Positions 1 through 7,120 of a stretch of 17,388 nt of DNA are shown here, one piece after another. The stretch comes from Saprospiraceae bacterium. Its GTDB lineage: Bacteria > Bacteroidota > Bacteroidia > Chitinophagales > Saprospiraceae. The notes below the pieces were generated by a model. The model did not search any database. It was not told the DNA's origin and was given only the letters and a program-made list of their open reading frames with translations. How positions within the stretch are numbered: the stretch's first letter is position 1; every line of letters begins with the position of its first letter. The DNA lies in assembly GCA_020630895.1 (NCBI GenBank), contig JAHDII010000035.1, positions 1-17,388 on the forward strand. The letters are read 5' to 3'. Both the position numbers and the translations under genes were made by a program.

Positions 1-565
1 AAAATTTTCGTTGTTCACTGTTTATCAGAACAAGGGTTATGTTGTTCCTTTTAGTTTGTTGAACATCCATTATGCGTAATGAATGTTGTTGCTCAGTAAG
101 CACCTTATTGAAAACTCTGAAGAATTGTTTATCTAATTTTTCATAGACAGTCGACTCTTTGTAATCGTCAGAATAGCTATTGTCTGATATATAATTATCT
201 GTTTTTGATTTAAAGCGAATAACTGCTGATTCGTATTTTAAATCTTTGTATTCTCTTGCTTCAATCGAAAATTTGAAGTCGGAGTAATCTATTTGATTGT
301 ATAACTCCTTTACTTTGTCAAAAGCATATTTATATGAATCTTCAACGGATTCAGGTAATGAATCAGTATTAATTACTACTTTTTTGTCAATTAATTCTAG
401 TACAGCTTCTTGAGTAGGCTCAATGTCATTTAATTGAATTTCCGAGCTAATTAAATTTATTTCTTTTAGCTTATTTATATAAATTGCAAAATCTCTAGAG
501 ATTGTTTTCTGCTGACAACTACTAAATGTAGGTATTAAGACAAGTATAATTAAGAGATTTTTCAT
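1..565 (-). CDS. Putative lipoprotein, partial (C-terminus outside window)
   Basis: The reverse strand is open from an ATG at 565 to the left edge, 188 codons without a stop, so the end of the gene is missing. The protein begins with a short hydrophobic stretch (MKNLLIILVL) and a lipobox ending at Cys17 (FSSC), so it is probably lipid-anchored and exported. The mature part is charged, rich in Glu, Lys, Asp and Ser, with no further membrane segment and no motif that I recognise. It lies downstream of the recombinase gene on the same strand, 62 bases away, but I see no clear promoter in that gap. Function is unknown. I am fairly sure of the reading frame and signal peptide, and make no functional claim. 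Confidence 0.75.
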   Translation of the reverse strand, partial: MKNLLIILVLIPTFSSCQQKTISRDFAIYINKLKEINLISSEIQLNDIEPTQEAVLELIDKKVVINTDSLPESVEDSYKYAFDKVKELYNQIDYSDFKFSIEAREYKDLKYESAVIRFKSKTDNYISDNSYSDDYKESTVYEKLDKQFFRVFNKVLTEQQHSLRIMDVQQTKRNNITLVLINSEQRKF

Positions 566-607
566 TTACCATTTTATATTATGCATAACATACCTGTACT
601 TGCATTG

Positions 608-624
608 CATATATATCATATATG
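608..624. repeat. Short AT-rich inverted repeat after the recombinase gene
   Basis: CATATAT and ATATATG are 7-base arms separated by 3 bases. The repeat lies just beyond the recombinase stop codon and before the lipoprotein start. It could be a weak hairpin or a protein-binding site. There is no T-run on the minus side, so it is a poor terminator, and arms this AT-rich can arise by chance. Confidence 0.3.
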
Positions 625-627
625 TTT

Positions 628-1755
628 TCAATCTAAGGGGCTTTTAATCATTTTCAGATTGTTAACGGCTACATGCGTATAAATTTCAGTAGTTCTTGAG
701 GTATTATGTCCTAATAATACTTGTATATATCTTAAATCTGTTCCATTTTCTAGTAAATGAGTGGCAAAGCTATGCCTTAATACATGTGGTGTTACTTTTT
801 GATTAATTTTTGCCATTTTTGCTGCTCTTTCTATTATTATGGCTATGCTCCTTGCTGAATATTTTCCTCCCCTTATTCCTTCAAATAAATATTCTTTGGG
901 TAACCATTCTTTGTAATATTCTCGTAATAATACTAATATTTTTTGACTTAACAAAGTTTGTCGATCTTTATTTCCTTTACTATTTCGTACTTTTATAATC
1001 ATTCTTTTACTATCAATATCACTGATTTTTAAATCAATTAATTCTTGTCTTCTTAGTCCCGCAGAATATAATAAACTGATAACACATTTATGCTTAATAT
1101 TTTTAGTTACTTGGATCATATTTTCAATATCACTTTTGTCTATTACTTTTGGTAGTTTTTGTACTTTTCTTGGACGATCTATTGAATAAAACCGATTAGG
1201 CATTCCTTCAACAATTTCATAATAAAATTTGATACTGTTAATTGATTGGTTAATAGCACTATTTGAAGCATTAGCTCTTATTAATGATTGAATATACTTT
1301 TGTATATCAATTTCATTGATACTTAATAAATCTTTGTTTTTGTAGTAATTAATGAACTTTTCAAAACATTGTATGTATGTTTTTGCGGTATTAAAGGCAT
1401 ATTTTTTAATTTCTAATTTACTCAAATAACTTTCAGGACAAGTGCGATAACTTTTTTTGAGTCGTCTATTTCTAAAATAATCTATATTAAGCTTTGGATT
1501 GTCTCGAATATTTGATCTTTTAGATGAAAAATGATGGCAATTAATCCAAGCTACACCATTAAATATTTTAAAAATTTTACCTAAATTTTCTTTAGTGTTT
1601 TGAATGTACGCCATTGAGAATTCTTCACTCCACTTGGGATTTGGTAACCCCTTTATTAAAGCATGAATGACTTTGTCTGGATAAAATTTTAATCCTATTT
1701 GTTTTTGATTATTAATCAATAAATGTTTGAGTGTAATGTGTTTTTTATTGTACAT
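628..1755 (-). CDS. Tyrosine recombinase / site-specific integrase with extra N-terminal domain
   Basis: The 375-residue protein has every catalytic feature of the tyrosine recombinase family: Arg235 in SAGLRRQEL, Lys260 in the beta-hairpin (SKGNKDR), His324 and Arg327 in TPHVLRHSF, His350 in LLGH and the nucleophile Tyr359 in EIYTHV. Residues about 115-190 fit the SAM-like core-binding domain. Residues 1-75 form an additional domain (GLKFYPDKV, then GVAWIN) that XerC and XerD, at about 300 residues, do not have. It resembles the N-terminal segment of a common group of Bacteroidota integrases. Enzymes of this family cut and rejoin DNA at specific sites through a phosphotyrosine intermediate. 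No att sites, attC-like cassettes or phage genes are visible nearby, so the substrate is unknown. A role in dimer resolution, a decayed element or a lone invertase are all possible. The gene appears intact. Confidence 0.9.
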   Translation of the reverse strand: MYNKKHITLKHLLINNQKQIGLKFYPDKVIHALIKGLPNPKWSEEFSMAYIQNTKENLGKIFKIFNGVAWINCHHFSSKRSNIRDNPKLNIDYFRNRRLKKSYRTCPESYLSKLEIKKYAFNTAKTYIQCFEKFINYYKNKDLLSINEIDIQKYIQSLIRANASNSAINQSINSIKFYYEIVEGMPNRFYSIDRPRKVQKLPKVIDKSDIENMIQVTKNIKHKCVISLLYSAGLRRQELIDLKISDIDSKRMIIKVRNSKGNKDRQTLLSQKILVLLREYYKEWLPKEYLFEGIRGGKYSARSIAIIIERAAKMAKINQKVTPHVLRHSFATHLLENGTDLRYIQVLLGHNTSRTTEIYTHVAVNNLKMIKSPLD

Positions 1756-1793
1756 GATTATAATTTTGCATAGTTATTAAGGAAAATATCGAA

Positions 1794-1821
1794 CAAAACT
1801 ATATCTTAACTGTCAAAAATA
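1794..1821 (-). promoter_or_regulatory. Candidate promoter(s) of the recombinase gene
   Basis: On the minus strand there are two matches to the Bacteroidota -7 motif TAnnTTTG: TATTTTTG (1814-1821) and TAGTTTTG (1794-1801). The first has a TTG 21 bases upstream, near the expected -33 spacing. The second lies 38 bases before the start codon. The region is so AT-rich that chance matches are likely. Confidence 0.35.
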
Positions 1822-1829
1822 AAAATATA

Positions 1830-1837
1830 TAAGTTTG
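1830..1837 (+). promoter_or_regulatory. Candidate -7 element for the zinc-ribbon/recF group
   Basis: TAAGTTTG matches TAnnTTTG exactly and lies 54 bases before the ATG of the zinc-ribbon gene. No TTG is found at the -33 position, so support is modest. Confidence 0.3.
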
Positions 1838-1891
1838 ATTTTCAACAAGTTTTGTATATTAGTTGTTTAAACGGTTAAAAACATTTAAACT

Positions 1892-2287
1892 ATGGTAGGA
1901 AAAGAATGTAAAATTTGTAAAAAAAGGATGAAGGGGCGTTCTGATAAATTATTTTGTAGTACAAAATGCAAGAACGATTATCATTATCAAAAAAGGTCTT
2001 CTCTATTTATTGTGAATACGATAGATAAAATTTTGCATAAAAATTATGAAATTTTATTAGAATTACTAGAAAACGATCCAAGGAAATATTTTAAAGTTCC
2101 TAAAACCTTATTAACAGAAATGGGTTATAATTTCGATTATTACACAAGTACATATATTAATTCAAGAGGAAAAATGTATTTTTATGTTTATGATTGTTCA
2201 ATTATGGAATTTAGAAATCAAGAAATTATGATTGTGAATAATCAACATAAAAAGAATAAAATATTATTCCAGAAAAAAAAGAAATAA
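1892..2287 (+). CDS. Small zinc-ribbon protein, function unknown
   Basis: This 131-residue protein has an N-terminal metal-binding ribbon with Cys6, Cys9, Cys22 and Cys26 (C-x2-C-x12-C-x3-C), containing the segment GRSDKLFCS. This pattern is found in short uncharacterised Bacteroidota proteins. After the ribbon comes a mixed region with several Tyr and Phe residues, then a very basic tail ending in four lysines. It has no signal peptide or membrane segment, so it is probably cytoplasmic and could bind nucleic acid; that is inference. It ends 11 bases before recF on the same strand and is probably co-transcribed with it, which suggests a link to DNA metabolism without proving one. The start follows an A-rich leader without a Shine-Dalgarno sequence. 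Confidence 0.8.
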   Translation: MVGKECKICKKRMKGRSDKLFCSTKCKNDYHYQKRSSLFIVNTIDKILHKNYEILLELLENDPRKYFKVPKTLLTEMGYNFDYYTSTYINSRGKMYFYVYDCSIMEFRNQEIMIVNNQHKKNKILFQKKKK

Positions 2288-2298
2288 TTTTCTTACTT

Positions 2299-3408
2299 AT
2301 GTCAGAATTATATTTAAAAAAAATAATATTAACACAATTTAGAAATCACTCATTTCAAGAAATTAATTTTTGTAATGGATTGAATTGTATTACAGGAAAA
2401 AATGGGGAAGGAAAAACAAATATTCTTGATAGTATTTATTATATCTGCATGTGCAAAAGTCGATTGAATGGATTGGATAAATATGTCGTTCAACATGATG
2501 AAAAATTTTTACGAATAGAAGCACTCTTTGATAAAAAAAATCGTCAAGAAAAAATTGTTGCAAAAATTCAACTGGGGAAACCTAAAATTATTGAAAAGAA
2601 TAATGCAGAATATGAAAAATTTTCTAATCATATTGGCTTTTTACCTATTGTAGCAATTATGCCTGATGACACTTCATTAATTAAAGAGGGGAGTGAAGAA
2701 AGAAGAAAATTTTTAGATAATACTTTATCACAAATTGATAGGGAATATTTACAACATTTAATTAAATATAATAGATTATTAAAACAAAGAAATGCTTTAT
2801 TAAAACAGTTTGGTGAAAATGTTGATACACATTTATTATCAACTTATAACGATCAAATGGAAATTCCAGCTCATTATATTTTCAATAAAAGAAAAAAATT
2901 TATAATAGAATTTATTCCTATTTTCAAAAAATATTATAAAAAAATTAGTAATGATTCTGAAGAAGTTAATTTAAGTTATCAATCACAATTATTGGATCAA
3001 TCTTTTTTAGAATGTATGAAAAGTTGTTTTCAGAAAGATTGTTTTTTACAAAGAACCAATAGTGGTATTCATAAAGATGATCTCATTTTTTATCTAGGAG
3101 ACAATCCAATGAAACGTTATGCTTCACAAGGACAATTAAAGTCCTTTGTTTTATCCTTAGGATTAGCTCGTTATGAAATATTAAAAAAGAATACTTCTAT
3201 TTTTCCAATTTTGCTTTTAGATGATATTTTTGATAAATTAGATTCATCTAGAGTGGAACAATTACTGAATTTACTCTCAGGTGATGATTTTGGACAAATA
3301 TTTTTAACAGATACCGATAAAAATAGAATAAAAGAGATTATATTGAACTTTAATAGAGAATTTTCTATTTATACTCTAAAGGACAAGAAAATAATAAAAT
3401 CAGTATGA
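2299..3408 (+). CDS. recF: DNA replication and repair protein RecF
   Basis: RecF is an SMC-like ATPase that recognises gaps between single- and double-stranded DNA and, with RecO and RecR, helps load RecA. The 369-residue length is normal for the family. The Walker A motif GKNGEGKT is at residues 33-40, the ABC signature ASQGQLKS at 275-282, and Walker B (ILLLDDIFD) at 304-312 with Asp308 and Asp309, followed by the D-loop KLDSSR. The opening LTQFRNH is also characteristic. The gene overlaps the next one by four bases (ATGA at 3405-3408), which indicates translational coupling with the DciA-like protein. The zinc-ribbon gene lies 11 bases upstream. It is not next to dnaA or dnaN, as it is in many other bacteria. 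Nothing is missing. Confidence 0.96.
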   Translation: MSELYLKKIILTQFRNHSFQEINFCNGLNCITGKNGEGKTNILDSIYYICMCKSRLNGLDKYVVQHDEKFLRIEALFDKKNRQEKIVAKIQLGKPKIIEKNNAEYEKFSNHIGFLPIVAIMPDDTSLIKEGSEERRKFLDNTLSQIDREYLQHLIKYNRLLKQRNALLKQFGENVDTHLLSTYNDQMEIPAHYIFNKRKKFIIEFIPIFKKYYKKISNDSEEVNLSYQSQLLDQSFLECMKSCFQKDCFLQRTNSGIHKDDLIFYLGDNPMKRYASQGQLKSFVLSLGLARYEILKKNTSIFPILLLDDIFDKLDSSRVEQLLNLLSGDDFGQIFLTDTDKNRIKEIILNFNREFSIYTLKDKKIIKSV

Positions 3409-3695
3409 GGAAAAAAAATGACCAACAGTTAAAAGATGTTCTTCAACAAATGATTCAATCTAATCGATGGAAAGAGAAATTAGATCGAGTTAAAATTAAT
3501 TTGATATGGAAAAATGTAATGGGTGAAACTGTAAATAAATATACAAAACATATTACTTTAAGAAAAAATACTTTGGTTATTTTAATTGATTCGGCCCCTC
3601 TAAAGCAAGAACTATCTTTTGCTAAAAAGAAAATCGTCAAATTAATTAATGAAGAAATTGGAGAAGAACTTATTCAAGAAGTGATTATTCATTGA
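3405..3695 (+). CDS. DUF721 / DciA-like protein
   Basis: This 96-residue basic protein fits the DUF721 family: an N-terminal helix (LKDVLQQMIQ), a conserved central stretch with IWKNVMGETVNKYTKHI, then LVILIDSAPLKQELSF and a C-terminal VIIH. DciA, a larger member of the family, helps load the replicative helicase DnaB in bacteria without DnaC. Short DUF721 proteins such as this one lack the extended tail, so the same role is probable but unproven here. Its ATG overlaps the recF stop codon, so the two are almost certainly translated from one mRNA. Placing it next to recF fits a role at the replication fork. Confidence 0.85.
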   Translation: MRKKNDQQLKDVLQQMIQSNRWKEKLDRVKINLIWKNVMGETVNKYTKHITLRKNTLVILIDSAPLKQELSFAKKKIVKLINEEIGEELIQEVIIH

Positions 3696-3708
3696 TTGAT
3701 CTCTATAA

Positions 3709-3723
3709 TCGTATTTTATACGA
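3709..3723. terminator. Weak hairpin between convergent genes
   Basis: TCGTAT and ATACGA form a 6-base stem with a 3-base loop, between the ends of the DUF721 gene and the facing lipoprotein gene. No immediate T-run follows on the plus side, so it is only a possible terminator. Confidence 0.3.
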
Positions 3724-3731
3724 AATATTTG

Positions 3732-4322
3732 CTAATTCTTATTTTCTTTTTTTTTATAAATTTTCTTTCCATATTCGTGAATTTCTTCCCATGTTGTAGG
3801 AATTTCAATTTTGAGTTCATTAAAAAGCTCCCTATACTTATCCAAACATTGTCCATTAAATTTATTTGAAGGATAATATTTAACGATCGAACATTCAAAA
3901 CAAATTGAAATTGATGCAATCGCAAAATTTAGCTCATCATAAAATACAATTCCATGATGAGGATCATAACACAAATTAGGGCTATTATAGCATTTTTCAA
4001 ATTTATTTTGTGAGATATCATTTAACATATTTAATTGGGCTGAATTTAATCTTTTTTCAGATTTTTTCCACGTTGTCCGATTCAATTTTCCATCTAAAAC
4101 AATATTTGAGCCCCATTTTTCACTCACTATTTCTCCTGTTACAGAAGATTTATATATTTGATAGTAATAGGCTTTAGCATTTTTAAATTTGGGGTTTTCC
4201 CAATTAAATTTTGAAGATTTCCATATTTCCTTTTTCTTTTTTTCTAAATGTTTATTATCATCTATACATCCTAGTTGGAATATTAGCAAAAAAGTTAATA
4301 ATATATTTATTTTCTTTTTCAA
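3732..4322 (-). CDS. Putative lipoprotein with Cys-rich conserved core, TTG start
   Basis: The 196-residue protein starts with a clear lipoprotein signal (MKKKINILLTFLLIFQLGC, lipobox Cys19). The first codon is TTG. An in-frame TAA lies five codons upstream with no ATG between, and any later start would destroy the signal peptide, so TTG is very probably the true start. The mature part has further cysteines in KCYNSPNLCYDPHHGIVFYD and SISICFECSIV. Related segments (HGIVFYD followed by ISICFEC) occur in small uncharacterised Bacteroidota proteins. Cysteine pairs of this kind could form disulfides outside the cytoplasm. No function is known to me. It lies 62 bases after polX on the same strand and could be read through from it, or have its own promoter. 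Confidence 0.75.
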   Translation of the reverse strand: MKKKINILLTFLLIFQLGCIDDNKHLEKKKKEIWKSSKFNWENPKFKNAKAYYYQIYKSSVTGEIVSEKWGSNIVLDGKLNRTTWKKSEKRLNSAQLNMLNDISQNKFEKCYNSPNLCYDPHHGIVFYDELNFAIASISICFECSIVKYYPSNKFNGQCLDKYRELFNELKIEIPTTWEEIHEYGKKIYKKKENKN

Positions 4323-4384
4323 TGTATGCTTTTCTTAATTTGATGTTATTAGATTAAAATTATAACTACTAATAAAATAAAAGC

Positions 4385-5986
4385 TCATAAACTAAACAAA
4401 AAATCTGTTGTCAAGCCTCCTTTTCTCGCTGCCAAAACACCATAATGTATATCATGAATTCCTTTTGTACTATGTGCATCTGGATTAATAGCAATTTTTA
4501 CTCCTTGTTCCATCGCATAAGAAATCCAATTATAATCTAAATCTAAACGAAGAGGATTTGCATTTAATTCTATAGCAACATTATTTTTTGAACAAGCATC
4601 AATTATTTTTTTATGATCAATAGGGTAGCCTTGACGAGATAATAAAAGTCTTCCTGTTGGATGCCCTAAAATGGTAGTATAAGGATTTTTAATAGCGGTA
4701 ATTAATCGTTCTGTAGCTTTGTCTTTAAACATTTTTAAATTTGAATGTACAGAGGCAATTATCACATCGAAACCTTTTAAAATCTCTTCTTCATAATCTA
4801 ATGACCCATCATATAGAATATCAGATTCTATTCCTTTATAAATTTTAAAATTATTATATTTTTGATTAAGTTCATCAATTTCTTTCCATTGTTCAATAAT
4901 TCGGTCTTCTTTTAATCCATTAGCATAAAATGCTGCTTTAGAATGATCTGTAATGACTATATATTCATAACCCAATCCTTGAGCATAATTTGCCATTTCT
5001 TCAATAGTATTCATTCCATCACTATAAACGGTATGTGTATGAATTACACCTTTAATATCTTTTTCTTCTACCAAATTAGAAATTTCTTTTCCTACAAAAA
5101 AACCATTTTCTCTTAATTCTGGAACGACATAAGGAATATTTGCTTTTTTGAAAATTTCTTTTTCTTCAGCAATATTTGTAAAATCTTTTTCAGTAGTTTG
5201 CTCTAAAAATGAAGTAACAAATTCTTTAGTCGTAGTATATTTGAATAATTTAGAACCCCATTCATTTGTAGTACAAGTATAAATTCTTACAGGAAAATCA
5301 TCTTGAGTTTTTGCATGATAAATATTTTCTAATTGAGATAAAATAATTAATTCTTCATCAAAAATAGATTGAATATCTTTAGTGTCAATTAATACATCAA
5401 TATAATCTACAATAATACATTTCCTTCTAATTTGTCCTACTAACGCTACTTGTTGTTGAGGTAATTTATTTTTAATTTTTTGCAAAACTTCATCAGCCAC
5501 TTTTTCAATTTTCGCATAATGAAATTTATTTCTAGAACGAAAAAAGAAATTAATTTTTTTGATTAAATCTGCTTGGGTTTTTGCACCAAATCCTTTTAAA
5601 GTAACCAATCTATTTTCATTACAAGCATATAAAAGTTCTCCTACATTTTCACATTTTAAATCTTGCCAAACTACTCTTACTTTAGATGGTCCAAATCCTT
5701 TTATTTTGAGCATTTCTAAAATACCTGATGGAGTTTTTTCTTTATATTCTTGAATTCTTTTAAGCTGTTGTGTTTCTTTTATTTCTTGAATTTTACTCGT
5801 TGTAGCTTTACCAATTCCTTTTAATTTTGAAATTTCTTCTTCACTCATCTCTACCAAAGAAGTAGGTAGTTTTCTCAATTGAATATAAGCATTTCTATAA
5901 GATTTAATTTTAAATGGATTTTCTTTATGTAATTCCATTAAATCTGCTAATTCTTGAAAATAGTTAGCTATTTCTTTATTCGACAT
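4385..5986 (-). CDS. polX: PolX family protein with intact PHP nuclease and degenerate polymerase site
   Basis: Bacterial PolX proteins join a family X DNA polymerase to a PHP metal-dependent 3'-5' exonuclease and act in base excision repair. Three helix-hairpin-helix motifs are visible near residues 55-69, 94-108 and 130-145 (LKGIGK, IKGFGP, LKGFGA). The PHP domain from about residue 312 has all metal ligands: His316, His318, Asp323, His348, Glu387, His414, His442, Asp503 and His505. The polymerase part is different. Where active enzymes have GS...RR...GDID, this protein has GQIRR then DYID (194-197), so Tyr195 replaces the first catalytic Asp and only Asp197 remains. The third Asp (normally VDLR) appears as FPVR at 231-234, and the YFTGS segment reads KYTTT. 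It is therefore probably a nuclease without polymerase activity. It follows the kinase gene after 12 bases. Confidence 0.92.
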   Translation of the reverse strand: MSNKEIANYFQELADLMELHKENPFKIKSYRNAYIQLRKLPTSLVEMSEEEISKLKGIGKATTSKIQEIKETQQLKRIQEYKEKTPSGILEMLKIKGFGPSKVRVVWQDLKCENVGELLYACNENRLVTLKGFGAKTQADLIKKINFFFRSRNKFHYAKIEKVADEVLQKIKNKLPQQQVALVGQIRRKCIIVDYIDVLIDTKDIQSIFDEELIILSQLENIYHAKTQDDFPVRIYTCTTNEWGSKLFKYTTTKEFVTSFLEQTTEKDFTNIAEEKEIFKKANIPYVVPELRENGFFVGKEISNLVEEKDIKGVIHTHTVYSDGMNTIEEMANYAQGLGYEYIVITDHSKAAFYANGLKEDRIIEQWKEIDELNQKYNNFKIYKGIESDILYDGSLDYEEEILKGFDVIIASVHSNLKMFKDKATERLITAIKNPYTTILGHPTGRLLLSRQGYPIDHKKIIDACSKNNVAIELNANPLRLDLDYNWISYAMEQGVKIAINPDAHSTKGIHDIHYGVLAARKGGLTTDFLFSL

Positions 5987-5998
5987 TTCTAAATAATT

Positions 5999-7066
5999 TT
6001 AAATTGAATCTTTTTCTAGTGCTTGAATCCCATTTTTAGATAGGGCTTGAATGACAAAAATTAAAGCTGCAAAACGAGAATCTTTTGAATAACCATCTTT
6101 ATATCTTTTATAAATTTGTTGACAAATAACAGCAATTTTAAAAATACCAAAAATATAGTAAAATAATAAGTCTTCAATTTCTTGTTCCGTTTTTTCTTGA
6201 TATAAATCAACAACGCCTTGTCTTGTTAAATTACCAGGCAACCAAGTTAAATTAAAATATTTAAGAAAATCATCATCGTTTATTTCTGCCCAATAAGCCA
6301 AGGAAGTTCCTAAATCCATAAAAGGATGTCCTACTGTAGCCATTTCCCAATCTAATACACCTATAATAGATAAATCTTCAGTGGATAAAACTAAATTATC
6401 ATACTTATAATCATTATGAATCAATGAAGCACGATGATCACTTGGCATATTTTTTTCCATCCATTCCGCTAAAGCATCCATATCCGAAATATCATCTGTT
6501 TGTGATTTATAATATCTTTTAATCCAACCTTCTACTTGTCGTTTAATATATCCTTCTGGTTTTCCAAAATCAATTAAACCTGTTTTTTCTACATCTATAG
6601 AATGCAATTCTGCTAATGTTTCAATACATGAAGTAGATAGGGTATTCATTTTTTCTAAATTCATTTCTAAACCTTCAGGAATGCTTCTTCGCAATATGAT
6701 TCCATTGAGTCGAGTCATTAAATAAAAAGGAGTCCCTATGATATCTTCATCTTCACAATGTAATATAGGCTGTGGAATTTTATCAAAATGATTTTGCAAT
6801 AAACTTAAAACTTTAAATTCTCTTCCCATATCATGAGCTGTTTTGATTTTAGCTCCAAATGGGGGACGTCTTAAAACATATTCATTGCCTTTTTTATCCT
6901 GAATTAAGTATGTCAAATTAGAATATCCTCCTGGGAATTGTTGAATTTTTTCAATTCCTGAAAAATCTTTTAACAAATCAGAAATATAACTTTCTAATTT
7001 TGGAAGTTCTAATTCTTCTCCTTGCCTAATTTCTTTAGCCTTATCTAAGTATTTATTCGTTTTCAT
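5999..7066 (-). CDS. APH-like phosphotransferase, ACAD10/11 kinase-domain type
   Basis: The protein belongs to the aminoglycoside phosphotransferase/choline kinase fold. It shows a glycine-rich loop (FPGGYSNLTYLI), VLRRPP at the first beta sheet, the catalytic loop HNDYKYDN (His217, Asp219, Asn224) and the metal-binding DWE (Asp239). VLRRPPFG and VLDWEMATVGHP are typical of the subgroup fused to an acyl-CoA dehydrogenase in animal ACAD10 and ACAD11. I place the start at the ATG at 7066 (355 residues, MKTNKYLDKA). A GTG at 7102 would add 12 residues with no family likeness and leave only 18 bases to the divergent dehydrogenase. The gene next door encodes that dehydrogenase, so phosphorylation of a hydroxyacyl-CoA or similar substrate is the likely role, by analogy. 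It is followed after 12 bases by polX, an unrelated repair gene. Confidence 0.88.
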   Translation of the reverse strand: MKTNKYLDKAKEIRQGEELELPKLESYISDLLKDFSGIEKIQQFPGGYSNLTYLIQDKKGNEYVLRRPPFGAKIKTAHDMGREFKVLSLLQNHFDKIPQPILHCEDEDIIGTPFYLMTRLNGIILRRSIPEGLEMNLEKMNTLSTSCIETLAELHSIDVEKTGLIDFGKPEGYIKRQVEGWIKRYYKSQTDDISDMDALAEWMEKNMPSDHRASLIHNDYKYDNLVLSTEDLSIIGVLDWEMATVGHPFMDLGTSLAYWAEINDDDFLKYFNLTWLPGNLTRQGVVDLYQEKTEQEIEDLLFYYIFGIFKIAVICQQIYKRYKDGYSKDSRFAALIFVIQALSKNGIQALEKDSI

Positions 7067-7120
7067 GTCTATTGAATCAAATGATTGTTGTAAATTTAAC
7101 ACAAATTAATCATCATCAAA

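Noticed and set aside
566..627. A recombination (att or attC) site beside the recombinase gene
   Set aside because: Only a 7-base AT-rich inverted repeat is present and no second copy was seen elsewhere in the window.
810..998. A hydrophobic 62-residue plus-strand reading frame that could be a small membrane protein
   Set aside because: It lies fully inside the recombinase gene on the other strand, and its Leu/Phe richness is the mirror of Lys/Glu/Asn-rich AT-biased codons.
1756..2298. Replication origin near recF
   Set aside because: No dnaA or dnaN gene and no cluster of DnaA boxes (TTATCCACA-like) was found; recF alone does not mark an origin in this phylum.
3716..3925. A 69-residue minus-strand reading frame
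   Set aside because: It overlaps the lipoprotein gene in another frame on the same strand and has no signal or motif; the lipoprotein has a clear signal peptide.
1..6000. A defence island or phage remnant around the recombinase
   Set aside because: Neighbours are RecF, DciA-like, PolX and lipoproteins. None has a defence domain, and base composition does not change visibly.
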